A DNA stretch of 7,391 nt. Origin: an uncultured Eubacterium sp. Its GTDB lineage: Bacteria; Bacillota; Clostridia; Lachnospirales; Lachnospiraceae. This document shows, in pieces, positions 1 to 5,994 of this stretch. Numbering within the stretch: position 1 is the stretch's first letter; each line of letters begins with the position of its first letter. Made by a program: the position numbers and the translations under genes. Where the stretch lies: contig CAMKHH010000051.1 in assembly GCA_946412445.1 (NCBI GenBank), positions 1-7,391 on the forward strand, written 5' to 3'. The notes beneath the pieces were generated by a model. That model worked only from the letters and a program-made list of their open reading frames with translations, searched no databases and had not been told where the DNA came from.

Positions 1-1
1 T

Positions 2-286
2 GAAAAGAAGAACCGTACAAAAGAAGAGGTTGATGAGATTATACGCTGGCTTACCGGATACAGCCAGGAAGAGCTGGAGTCCCAATTGGAAAAGGGCACC
101 AATTTTGAAGATTTTTTTACAGAAGCCCCAAATCTGAATCCTTCAAGACTTTTAATCAAGGGCGTAATTTGTGGAATACGGGTGGAAGAAATTGAAGATT
201 CAATGATGCGGGAACTTCGCTATTTGGACAAGTTAATAGATGAATTGGCAAAGGGTAAAAAAATGGATAAAATTTTACGTCATTAA
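2..286 (+). CDS. DUF2200-family protein, C-terminal part (5' end outside window)
   Basis: The reading frame is open from base 2 to the TAA at 284-286 and gives 94 residues. The start lies upstream of the window; an internal ATG at 86 is in frame but is not the real start, because homology continues through it. Recognisable family segments are [16 protein letters not shown] near the visible N-terminus, then a stretch with APNLNPS, the [15 protein letters not shown] core, and an ending of the [12 protein letters not shown] type. From memory of the family (DUF2200, about 115-120 residues), only some 20-25 residues are missing. The protein is small, soluble and highly charged, with no signal peptide or membrane segment visible. 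Its molecular function is not established. It is followed without a gap by the hemerythrin relic, and no terminator is visible after its stop. The family call is from recognition of the sequence pattern, not from a search. Confidence 0.8.
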   Translation, partial: EKKNRTKEEVDEIIRWLTGYSQEELESQLEKGTNFEDFFTEAPNLNPSRLLIKGVICGIRVEEIEDSMMRELRYLDKLIDELAKGKKMDKILRH

Positions 287-313
287 CAACAAGAAAATAT
301 TGTCAGTACACCC

Positions 314-465
314 AACAAGGAACTATTCCAGAGGGTTGATGAATTTATGAAGAACCTGCGTTCTGCGGTTCCATGGAAGAAAAAGTAGCCAAGGTCAATG
401 AGACATTGGAATTTATGAATGGATATGTAGTAGAGCATTTTCGTGATGAGGAAGAATATCAGCGG
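314..465 (+). pseudogene. Bacteriohemerythrin remnant (frameshifted, both ends lost)
   Basis: Two frames together give a hemerythrin-like stretch. Frame 2 from 314 reads NKELFQRVDEFMKNLRSAVPW and then hits TAG at 386-388. Frame 1 from 376 continues EEKVAKVNETLEFMNGYVV, EHFRDEEEYQR. One missing G near 376 restores a continuous reading. Hemerythrins are four-helix diiron proteins that bind O2 or act in redox sensing, often near chemotaxis proteins. The HxxxE iron-ligand motif (H at 436-438, E at 448-450) is still there. The N-terminal segment with the first ligand histidine, and the C-terminal HxxxH and HxxxxD ligands, are absent. The relic lies just after the DUF2200 stop and fuses at 458-465 to a CheX-like remnant. 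It has no ribosome binding site or start of its own, and a diiron centre could not form. Confidence 0.72.
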
Positions 466-697
466 TATGGAAATGAGCTCTGTGGATGAGTTTGTAACCT
501 CCGCCATTTCTGAGATTGCCAATATTATCAGCGGAAATGTTCTGACTGAGCTTGCACAGAATGATATGATATGTGATATTCTGCCTCCGGCAGTGTGCAA
601 GCCTGATAACGGTAAGACATATGAACTGATGACGAGTTGCCTGATTTCTACCGGCGTAGGAAATATGGGGTTGGATATCAAATTGAACCAGGCCTAG
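458..697 (+). pseudogene. CheX-like chemotaxis phosphatase remnant, C-terminal half
   Basis: In frame 2 the sequence from 458 reads ISGMEMSSVDEF, then TSAISEIANIISGN, then CDILPPAV, and ends with a GLDIKL-type strand before TAG at 695-697. This order matches the second half of CheX/CheX-like proteins (CheY-P phosphatases, usually about 150 residues). The catalytic ExxN motif is intact as EIAN (512-523). The N-terminal half of the domain is missing. GTG (443) and ATG (446) codons open this frame, but they lie inside hemerythrin-derived sequence and have no ribosome binding site, so I do not regard it as a functional 84-residue gene. The frame itself is clean, with no internal stop, so the loss of the first half may be fairly recent. 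The 23 bases between its stop and the convergent gene at 721 show no terminator hairpin. Confidence 0.72.
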
Positions 698-720
698 AAA
701 TAAGTTTATGTGTTTACAAG

Positions 721-1593
721 TTAATTCATACGTCTGCGTACCAGGCAGGAAATAACGCCTGCGGCGCACAGGCCAAGCAGCATATTATGGAGGGAGCCGA
801 ATACATCCAAGGCGCCCTCTATTCCGTTCAAAACGGCATAAGTGCCTGATGTGTCAGGCAAAAAGGAGCAGAGCAGGAAGGAAAGATAAGAAGCAATGTA
901 TAAAAAGATAAAGGAGGATAAGCCTCTTCCGGTATCTTCTTTATAAACCTTTCTTCCTTCCCGGATCCTCATTCTGGTCATGGACCATAAAAGGGCAATA
1001 AATTCAAACAATAGAAAAACAGCGGCAACTCCAGCGTAAGCTGCCAGCTCATAATTCTTTTCTGTCAAAATGGTCTGAGGGTCTCCATAAGGAGCAGCAC
1101 CGCGCCAGAAATTATAAGCCAGAACACCTAATGTTCCTGCTGTGATAAGAAAAGATACGATTCTTACAACAGAGCGGGCAACGTGATAAATGGCTTTTGT
1201 TCCATATTTAGCCTTCTTTTTTGCAGGGAAAGGCAGAGACGGTATACCCGGAACGGACTTTCTGCGGCGGCGCCTGGGCCGGATAAAATTATCATATATG
1301 TCTGCATCATCCTCATCCCCGCCGTATATATCTGCGTCATACTTATCTTCGTCATATATGTCTGCCTCATACTCGTCCTTGTCATATATATCTTCATCAT
1401 ATCTGTTATCCCGATATCTGCCATTTCGATATTTGTCATCCCGGTAATGGGAGGTATCCATAACAATAGTTTTATTGGACAAATCTTTGGTTACTGGTTC
1501 TACATCAAAACTATATGTGAAGGGCTCCTCTTCTTCATAAGTTACCTCAAAATCATCATCGAAAAATGTAGTAGTATTTTTTGTACTGCTCAT
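721..1593 (-). CDS. Unrecognised four-helix membrane protein with acidic Tyr-periodic N-terminus
   Basis: 290 residues from the ATG at 1593-1591, chosen because GAGGAG (1606-1601) sits 7 bases upstream; the frame is open 20 codons further up but that start has no such site and lies above the likely transcription start. Residues 12-101 are strongly acidic. From Y50 to Y100 a tyrosine falls at every fifth position except 95, and residues 68-97 form three 10-residue repeats of type DIYDxDxYxA. A basic patch follows: RPRRRRRK at 105-112 and KKKAK at 125-129. Four hydrophobic segments lie near 141-163, 183-203, 225-245 and 260-285. Basic residues flank them at 207-218 and 286-288, so the positive-inside rule puts both termini and the middle loop in the cytoplasm. 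No known enzyme motif or signal peptide is visible. I do not recognise the family. The gene converges on the CheX relic and diverges from the MATE gene. Confidence 0.78.
   Translation of the reverse strand: MSSTKNTTTFFDDDFEVTYEEEEPFTYSFDVEPVTKDLSNKTIVMDTSHYRDDKYRNGRYRDNRYDEDIYDKDEYEADIYDEDKYDADIYGGDEDDADIYDNFIRPRRRRRKSVPGIPSLPFPAKKKAKYGTKAIYHVARSVVRIVSFLITAGTLGVLAYNFWRGAAPYGDPQTILTEKNYELAAYAGVAAVFLLFEFIALLWSMTRMRIREGRKVYKEDTGRGLSSFIFLYIASYLSFLLCSFLPDTSGTYAVLNGIEGALDVFGSLHNMLLGLCAAGVISCLVRRRMN
1291..1446 (-). repeat. Coding tandem repeat: tyrosine every 5 codons, with 30-bp units
   Basis: This segment encodes residues 50-101 of the membrane protein. Tyrosines occupy residues 50, 55, 60, 65, 70, 75, 80, 85, 90 and 100; position 95 is Asp. 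The part at 1293-1392 is a 30-base tandem repeat giving DIYDKDEYEA, DIYDEDKYDA, DIYGGDEDDA and then the partial DIYD. On the plus strand it appears as recurring tcatatatgtctgc-like words. The units differ by point changes, so the array is not freshly duplicated. Confidence 0.85.
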
Positions 1594-1600
1594 CAAACTT

Positions 1601-1606
1601 CTCCTC
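1601..1606 (-). promoter_or_regulatory. Ribosome binding site deciding the start of the 290-residue membrane protein
   Basis: On the minus strand this reads GAGGAG, 7 bases before the ATG at 1593. It selects this start over the ATG at 1653, which overlaps the predicted -35 element and so could not lie in the mRNA. Confidence 0.8.
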
Positions 1607-1624
1607 AATTTTTTTATGTAGGTC

Positions 1625-1653
1625 ATTGTATAACTTTTTTCATGTATACTCAA
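1625..1653 (-). promoter_or_regulatory. Sigma-A-type promoter for the minus-strand membrane protein gene
   Basis: On the minus strand, TTGAGT (1653-1648) and TACAAT (1630-1625) are separated by 17 bases. The -35 matches TTGACA at 4 of 6 positions and the -10 matches TATAAT at 5 of 6. Transcription should begin near 1618, leaving a leader of about 25 bases before the ATG at 1593. Confidence 0.65.
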
Positions 1654-1656
1654 GGG

Positions 1657-1666
1657 TTAACGTTAA
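1657..1666. repeat. Perfect 10-bp palindrome TTAACGTTAA between divergent promoters
   Basis: TTAACGTTAA lies just upstream of the minus-strand -35 and about 25 bases above the plus-strand -35. A second 10-bp palindrome, AAGAATTCTT, is at 1683-1692 and abuts the plus-strand -35. Either could be a regulator site, but AT-rich palindromes of this length can arise by chance. Confidence 0.35.
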
Positions 1667-1691
1667 AAATTCATAAAGTTCTAAGAATTCT

Positions 1692-1719
1692 TTCATATTT
1701 TTTCTAAAAGTGGTAGAAT
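1692..1719 (+). promoter_or_regulatory. Probable promoter of the MATE transporter gene (extended -10)
   Basis: TTCATA (1692-1697) and TAGAAT (1714-1719) are 16 bases apart, each with a moderate consensus match (4/6 and 5/6). TGG directly before the -10 gives an extended -10 element. The start of transcription would be near 1726, with a leader of about 55 bases to the ATG at 1781. This also argues against the in-frame TTG at 1727 as the start codon. Confidence 0.55.
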
Positions 1720-1768
1720 AAAAAAGTTGCAAAAATATTTAAGATATGTGGACGAGAGAAATTCGGAG

Positions 1769-1773
1769 AGGAG
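1769..1773 (+). promoter_or_regulatory. Ribosome binding site fixing the MATE start
   Basis: AGGAG, within GGAGAGGAG, lies 7 bases before the ATG at 1781. It makes this the start rather than the TTG 18 codons upstream, whose product would carry a charged extension not typical of the family. Confidence 0.8.
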
Positions 1774-1780
1774 ACATATT

Positions 1781-3112
1781 ATGATAACAGATATGACGGA
1801 AGGTGCACCTTCCAGGATACTTTGGAAATTTACAATCCCCATGCTTGTCAGTGTAATGTTTCAACAGTTTTATAATATTGCAGACAGCGTGGTTGCAGGA
1901 AAGTTTATAGGGGTAAATGCTCTGGCCGCAGTAGGGGCATCTTATTCAGTTACGATGATTTTTATGTCGGTAGCTACAGGGCTGAATATTGGATGTTCTG
2001 TTGTAATTTCTCTGTATTTTGGCGCAAAGGAATATAAACAGATGAAAAGTGCAATCAGTACTTCCCTTTTGGTTGTATTTGGAATCAGCATTTTTCTGAC
2101 AGTTCTGGGGCTGGTTTTCAGTAAGCCTTTGATGCTTCTGCTGAAGACTCCAAAAGATATTTTGGGAGATTCCCTTCTTTTTCTGAACATCTACATATGT
2201 GGTCTGGCTTTTCTGTTTTTGTATAACATCTGTACAGGAATATTTACGGCACTGGGAGACTCCAGGACTCCGCTGTATTTCCTGATTGCATCTTCCATTG
2301 GAAATATAATTTTGAATCTGGTGTTCGTTATTAAATTCCATATGGGTGTAAGCGGAGTGGCTTGGGCTACATTTCTGGCTCAGGGGATTTCTTCTGTGCT
2401 GGTCTGTGTGGCACTTCGAAAACGGCTGAAAAGTATAGAGAGCGGAGAATATAAACGATTTTCTCTTTCTATGTTAAATAGGATTATGAGGGTGGCAGTC
2501 CCCAGCATTTTACAGCAGAGCTTTGTTTCTGTAGGAAATCTCTTCGTGCAGGGGGTGATTAACAGCTATGGGTCAGCAGTTGTGGCAGGGTATTCTGCAG
2601 CTATGAAAATCAATACATTTGCAATTATGTCTTTTTCTACTCTTGGAAATGGAGTATCAAGCTTTACCGCCCAAAATATGGGGGCGCGAAAAGCAGAACG
2701 TGTTGCTAAAGGTTTCCGCAGCGGGGCCACTATGGTTTTAGGTGTGGCAATTCCCGCATTTCTTCTGTTTTTCTTCGCCGCAAGACCTCTTGTAAATTTA
2801 TTTATGAGTGAAGGCGGTACGCAGGCAGCCGATGTAGGAGTTCAATTTTTAAAGATTGTTTCTCCGTTTTACATAGTAATCGCTTTAAAATTGATAGCAG
2901 ATGGAATACTAAGAGGGGCCGGGGCCATGAAAGTATTTATGATTGCTACCTTTACTGATTTGATTCTGAGGGTAATTTTAGCTTTCGTATTGTCTGGTTT
3001 CTGGAAGGAAACTGGCATATGGATGTCCTGGCCTATCGGCTGGCTGATGGGAACAATACTGTCCATGGCATTTTATTTCTCCGGTATATGGAAAAAACAG
3101 CATGTTATTTAA
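1781..3112 (+). CDS. MATE-family multidrug/metabolite efflux transporter
   Basis: 443 residues, normal for the MATE family (about 440-460). The family uses Na+ or H+ gradients to export cationic drugs or metabolites across the cytoplasmic membrane. The N-terminus shows the usual pattern: TEGAPSRILWKFTIPML, then FQQFYNIADSVVAGKFIG with the conserved Asp at 35. The second half repeats the pattern with RIMRVAVPSILQQ, and later NGVSSFTAQNMGARK, as expected for two six-helix bundles. Hydrophobic segments run through the whole protein, consistent with 12 helices, and there is no internal stop or gap. It is preceded by a good ribosome binding site and a plausible promoter, and the next gene has its own promoter, so it is probably a single-gene unit. 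Substrate cannot be told from sequence. The sub-branch (MepA/DinF-like rather than NorM-like) is my impression only. Confidence 0.92.
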   Translation: MITDMTEGAPSRILWKFTIPMLVSVMFQQFYNIADSVVAGKFIGVNALAAVGASYSVTMIFMSVATGLNIGCSVVISLYFGAKEYKQMKSAISTSLLVVFGISIFLTVLGLVFSKPLMLLLKTPKDILGDSLLFLNIYICGLAFLFLYNICTGIFTALGDSRTPLYFLIASSIGNIILNLVFVIKFHMGVSGVAWATFLAQGISSVLVCVALRKRLKSIESGEYKRFSLSMLNRIMRVAVPSILQQSFVSVGNLFVQGVINSYGSAVVAGYSAAMKINTFAIMSFSTLGNGVSSFTAQNMGARKAERVAKGFRSGATMVLGVAIPAFLLFFFAARPLVNLFMSEGGTQAADVGVQFLKIVSPFYIVIALKLIADGILRGAGAMKVFMIATFTDLILRVILAFVLSGFWKETGIWMSWPIGWLMGTILSMAFYFSGIWKKQHVI

Positions 3113-3134
3113 AGTGGAAGGAATGTGTGAAACA

Positions 3135-3163
3135 TTGACGTTTGAGTGGAAATCCATTATGAT
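3135..3163 (+). promoter_or_regulatory. Strong sigma-A promoter of the ABC-F/nucleotidyltransferase/galE unit
   Basis: TTGACG (3135-3140) and TATGAT (3158-3163) are 17 bases apart, each matching consensus at 5 of 6 positions. Transcription would begin near 3170, giving a short leader to the ATG at 3197 with AAGGAG at 3185-3190. It starts 22 bases after the MATE stop, so the ABC-F gene is separately transcribed. Confidence 0.7.
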
Positions 3164-3196
3164 AAACGAAGTGAAACAATGGATAAGGAGTGGCAT

Positions 3197-3703
3197 ATGA
3201 ACATTTTGAACATGGAACATGTCAGTAAAATATACGGAGAAAAAGTCATCTTTGATGATGTGTCTTATGGAATCCATAAGAGAGATAAAATCGGGATTGT
3301 CGGTATCAATGGAACCGGAAAGACTACAATGCTGAGAATTCTGGCAGGTCAGGAGGATGCAGATAGCGGACAGGTGGTGAAGCAGAATGGCCTGCGGATT
3401 GCTTACCTGCCCCAAAATCCGGAATTTCCTCAAGGTTCCACTGTATTATCTTATGTAATGGAAGGCATACCAGAGACGGACTGGACTGCCAGAAGTGAAG
3501 CAAAAAGTGCGCTGAATAAACTGGATATCAGGCAGCACGATGAAAAGATTGAAGTGCTTTCCGGCGGGCAAAAAAAGAGAGTTGCACTTGCAAGAGTTTT
3601 GGCAGCTCCTTCTGATATCTTATTGCTGGATGAACCGACGAACCACCTGGACGGTGAGATGATTTCCTGGCTGGAAGATACCTGCGGAAATTTGGGGGCG
3701 TAG
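3197..3703 (+). CDS. ABC-F N-terminal fragment (first ATPase domain without H-switch)
   Basis: As the sequence stands, translation from 3197 gives 168 residues and ends at TAG 3701-3703. It contains Walker A, the Q-loop region, the signature and Walker B of the first ABC domain. The last 7 residues are out of frame, and the H-switch histidine is lost. By itself it could bind nucleotide but not form the normal two-site ATPase. It is listed separately because this is what would be made if the frameshift is real. Confidence 0.6.
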   Translation: MNILNMEHVSKIYGEKVIFDDVSYGIHKRDKIGIVGINGTGKTTMLRILAGQEDADSGQVVKQNGLRIAYLPQNPEFPQGSTVLSYVMEGIPETDWTARSEAKSALNKLDIRQHDEKIEVLSGGQKKRVALARVLAAPSDILLLDEPTNHLDGEMISWLEDTCGNLGA

Positions 3704-3708
3704 TTATC

Positions 3709-5013
3709 ATGGTTACTCATGACAGATACTTTCTGGATAAAGTCACAAATAAGATTCTGGAAATCAGCCATGGGCAGTTATACGGCTATGAGGGAAATTA
3801 TTCTAAGTTTTTGGAGATGAAAGCTCAGCGTGAGGAAATGGAACTAGCCTCGGAGCGAAAGCGCCAGAGCGTTCTGCGTATGGAGCTGGAATGGGCAAAA
3901 CGGGGATGCCGGGCACGGAGTACGAAGCAGAAGGCACGGCTGGAAAGGCTGGATGCTTTAAAGAATGCAGGAGGCCCTGTGAAGGACCAGACGGTAGAGC
4001 TGGAGTCCCCTGAAACGAGGATGGGGAAAAAGACGGTTGAACTACATCATGTGAGCAAGAGTTATGGAGATAAGAAACTTATAGAAGACTTCAGCTATAT
4101 TGTTTTGAAAAACCAGCGGCTTGGTATCATCGGACCGAACGGATGCGGAAAGTCTACACTGCTGAAAATTATGGCAGGTCTTCTAGAGCCGGATGAAGGC
4201 AGGGTGGAGACAGGGGAGACAATCCGGATGGGGTATTTTGCCCAGGAAGTTCCCGATATGAATACAGAGCAGAGAGTGATTGACTATGTGAAGGATATTG
4301 CAGAGTACATTCCCACAAAGGATGGTAAAATTACAGCATCCCAGATGCTGGAGCGGTTTCTTTTCACACCGGACATGCAGTATGCTCCCGTTAGTAAGCT
4401 CTCCGGAGGAGAGAAAAAGAGACTTTACCTGCTGGGTATTCTGCAGGCGGCACCCAATTTTCTTGTGCTGGATGAAGCAAGCAATGACATTGATATCCCC
4501 ACAATTACAATTTTGGAGGATTATCTGACTTCATTTCCGGGAATAGTCGTCACTGTATCTCATGACAGATATTTTCTGGATAATGTGTCAGACAGGATTT
4601 TTGAATTTGACGGAAGCGGGCATCTGCAGCAGTATGAAGGCGGATATACAGATTATCTGGAAGCAAAAGAAAGACAAATGTCTCTGTTAGATGACAGAGA
4701 AAGTATAGATAAGATAGTAGGAAATGAAGAAAAAAAGACACTAAAAAAGGACTGGAAGCAGAATCATTCTGTAAAGCTGAAGTTCTCATATAAGGAACAG
4801 AAAGAATACGAAACTATCAATGAAGATATAGAAGCACTGGAAGAAAAAATAGCACACCTGGAGGATGATATAATGTCCAATGCAACCAATTCTGCCAAGT
4901 TGTCTGAACTAACTGAAAAGAAAGAACAGATAGAAGAGGAATTGGAGGAAAAAATGGAACGGTGGGTTTATTTAAGTGATTTGGCTGAGAAGATAGAAGC
5001 ACAGAAGAATTGA
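3709..5013 (+). CDS. ABC-F C-terminal fragment (linker, second ATPase domain, Uup C-terminal domain)
   Basis: 434 residues from the ATG at 3709, which is the Met of the original MVTHD H-switch. The ATG is 5 bases after the stop of the N-terminal fragment, and a GGGGG run at 3694-3698 lies 10 bases before it, so restart after termination is possible but unproven. It holds the inter-domain linker (about 40-100), Walker A (142-150), signature (231-235), Walker B with catalytic Glu (251-256), His285 and a lysine/glutamate-rich coiled coil (about 340-434). Its stop TGA overlaps the ribosome binding site of the next gene, which suggests coupled translation. Confidence 0.6.
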   Translation: MVTHDRYFLDKVTNKILEISHGQLYGYEGNYSKFLEMKAQREEMELASERKRQSVLRMELEWAKRGCRARSTKQKARLERLDALKNAGGPVKDQTVELESPETRMGKKTVELHHVSKSYGDKKLIEDFSYIVLKNQRLGIIGPNGCGKSTLLKIMAGLLEPDEGRVETGETIRMGYFAQEVPDMNTEQRVIDYVKDIAEYIPTKDGKITASQMLERFLFTPDMQYAPVSKLSGGEKKRLYLLGILQAAPNFLVLDEASNDIDIPTITILEDYLTSFPGIVVTVSHDRYFLDNVSDRIFEFDGSGHLQQYEGGYTDYLEAKERQMSLLDDRESIDKIVGNEEKKTLKKDWKQNHSVKLKFSYKEQKEYETINEDIEALEEKIAHLEDDIMSNATNSAKLSELTEKKEQIEEELEEKMERWVYLSDLAEKIEAQKN

Positions 5014-5030
5014 GGAGGAGACAAAAAAGG

Positions 5031-5951
5031 ATGAAAAAACCTGTACTTGTAATTATGGCCGCTGGAATGGGAAGCCGGTACGGCGGTTTGAAGCAGATTG
5101 ACCCGGTTGATGAGGAAGGGCACATTATTATGGATTTTTCCATATATGATGCCAGACGCGCAGGATTTGAGAAAGTGATTTTTATAATAAAGGAAGAAAA
5201 CGAGGAAGAATTCAGGGCAAGCGTCGGCAATCGAATCAGTGAATTCATGGAAGTGGATTATGTATACCAGAAAGTGGATAACCTGCCGGAGGGCTTTGAG
5301 GTTCCAGAGGGCCGTGTAAAACCATTTGGAACAGGACATGCTATTCTAAGCTGTAAAGCGGTGATAGATGGTCCTTTTGCGGTGATTAACGCAGATGATT
5401 ACTATGGAGTATCGGCATTGCAATCTATTTATCAGTATTTATCCGTGTTTGAGGATGATGATAAATATAGATATGCTATGGTGGGATACCGCCTGTCCAA
5501 TACTTTAACAGAGAACGGCTATGTATCCAGGGGCGTATGCGAAGTAGACAAAAAAGGTTATCTGACTGGAATTACAGAGAGAACGCATATTGAAAAAAAC
5601 AAGAACGGCGTTGTTTTTACAGAGAATGACGGGGAAACCTGGAATCATATTGATGAAGATAGTATTGTCTCTATGAATATGTTCGGATTTACACAAAGTA
5701 TGCTGGAAGAACTAGAAGAGCGTTTCCCGGTATTTTTGAGAGAAAATCTGAAAGATTCTCCTTTAAAATGTGAGTATTTTCTCCCTACCGTGGTGGGCGA
5801 ATTAATCCGGGAAGGAAGAGCCGCAGTAAAGGTTCTGAAATCAGAGGACAGATGGTATGGCATTACATATAAAGAAGACAAGCAAAGTGTTGCAGATGCT
5901 GTCGTTCAAATGAAAGTCCAGGGAGTTTATCCCCTGCATCTGTGGAAGTAG
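5031..5951 (+). CDS. Sugar-phosphate nucleotidyltransferase (NTP_transferase family)
   Basis: 306 residues from the ATG at 5031. GAGGAGG (5012-5018) lies 12 bases upstream, a rather long spacing; an in-frame TTG at 5010 would overlap that site and add a basic tail, so I prefer the ATG. The N-terminus carries the nucleotide-binding loop AAGMGSRYGGLKQ (10-22), close to the GxGxR...K signature of enzymes joining an NTP to a sugar-1-phosphate. Other expected motifs are FGTGHA (99-104) and VINADDYYG (118-126), where the Asp pair is the likely metal/substrate site. The protein is cytoplasmic with no membrane segment. It is not a classical GalU or GlmU, since those loops read differently. With galE 43 bases downstream, a UTP:hexose-1-phosphate role feeding UDP-glucose or UDP-galactose pools is a fair inference, but the substrate is not shown by the sequence. 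It lies in the same transcription unit as the ABC-F gene. Confidence 0.85.
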   Translation: MKKPVLVIMAAGMGSRYGGLKQIDPVDEEGHIIMDFSIYDARRAGFEKVIFIIKEENEEEFRASVGNRISEFMEVDYVYQKVDNLPEGFEVPEGRVKPFGTGHAILSCKAVIDGPFAVINADDYYGVSALQSIYQYLSVFEDDDKYRYAMVGYRLSNTLTENGYVSRGVCEVDKKGYLTGITERTHIEKNKNGVVFTENDGETWNHIDEDSIVSMNMFGFTQSMLEELEERFPVFLRENLKDSPLKCEYFLPTVVGELIREGRAAVKVLKSEDRWYGITYKEDKQSVADAVVQMKVQGVYPLHLWK

Positions 5952-5994
5952 ATATTTAGCGGTGTAAATAGGCATCAGAAAGGAAGGTAGAATT

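Larger units (their letters stand above)
3197..5013 (+). pseudogene. ABC-F ATPase, Uup type, interrupted by a one-base frameshift
   Basis: Adding one T near 3679 gives a continuous 605-residue protein, the normal size for Uup-like ABC-F proteins. These are soluble twin-ATPase proteins that act on ribosomes or, for Uup, also on branched DNA; they are not transporters. The start at 3197 has AAGGAG 6 bases upstream. Reconstructed order: Walker A1 GINGTGKTT (36-44), signature LSGGQ (121-125), Walker B1 LLLDEPTNHLD (142-152), H-switch MVTHD (172-176), a short linker with RSTKQKAR, Walker A2 GPNGCGKST (313-321), LSGGEKKR (402-409), Walker B2 FLVLDEASND (422-431), H-switch VSHD, and a coiled-coil C-terminal domain (about 510-600) typical of Uup. 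In frame 2, reading passes from E160-D161 into a stop at 3701; frame 1 reads YLRKFGGVVIMVTHD across the same place, which locates the lesion. This could be real decay, a strain variant or a sequencing error. Confidence 0.85.

Noticed and set aside
443..697. An independent 84-residue plus-strand gene
   Set aside because: Its first codons are hemerythrin sequence read in another frame, there is no ribosome binding site, and the product is only the second half of a CheX fold.
1183..1707. Long plus-strand open frames opposite the minus-strand membrane protein gene
   Set aside because: They are low-complexity antisense readings of the Tyr/Asp repeat (Ile/Val- or Ser/Tyr-rich) without family motifs; the minus-strand gene has a good promoter, ribosome binding site and coherent topology.
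1727..1780. Upstream TTG start for the MATE gene
   Set aside because: It coincides with the predicted transcription start and has no ribosome binding site, whereas the ATG at 1781 has a good one and fits the family N-terminus.
3152..3184. Inverted repeat ATCCATT / AATGGAT around the ABC-F promoter
   Set aside because: Only 7 bp with a 19-base gap; one arm lies before the predicted transcription start, so it cannot form an RNA hairpin, and chance is a fair explanation.
3671..3703. Programmed ribosomal frameshift in the ABC-F gene
   Set aside because: No slippery heptamer (X XXY YYZ) or downstream pseudoknot-like structure is visible at GAAGATACC; an indel or error is simpler.
3197..5013. Antibiotic-resistance (ribosome protection) ABC-F
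   Set aside because: The short linker and the coiled-coil C-terminal domain point to the Uup-type housekeeping group, not to the resistance ABC-Fs with long linkers.
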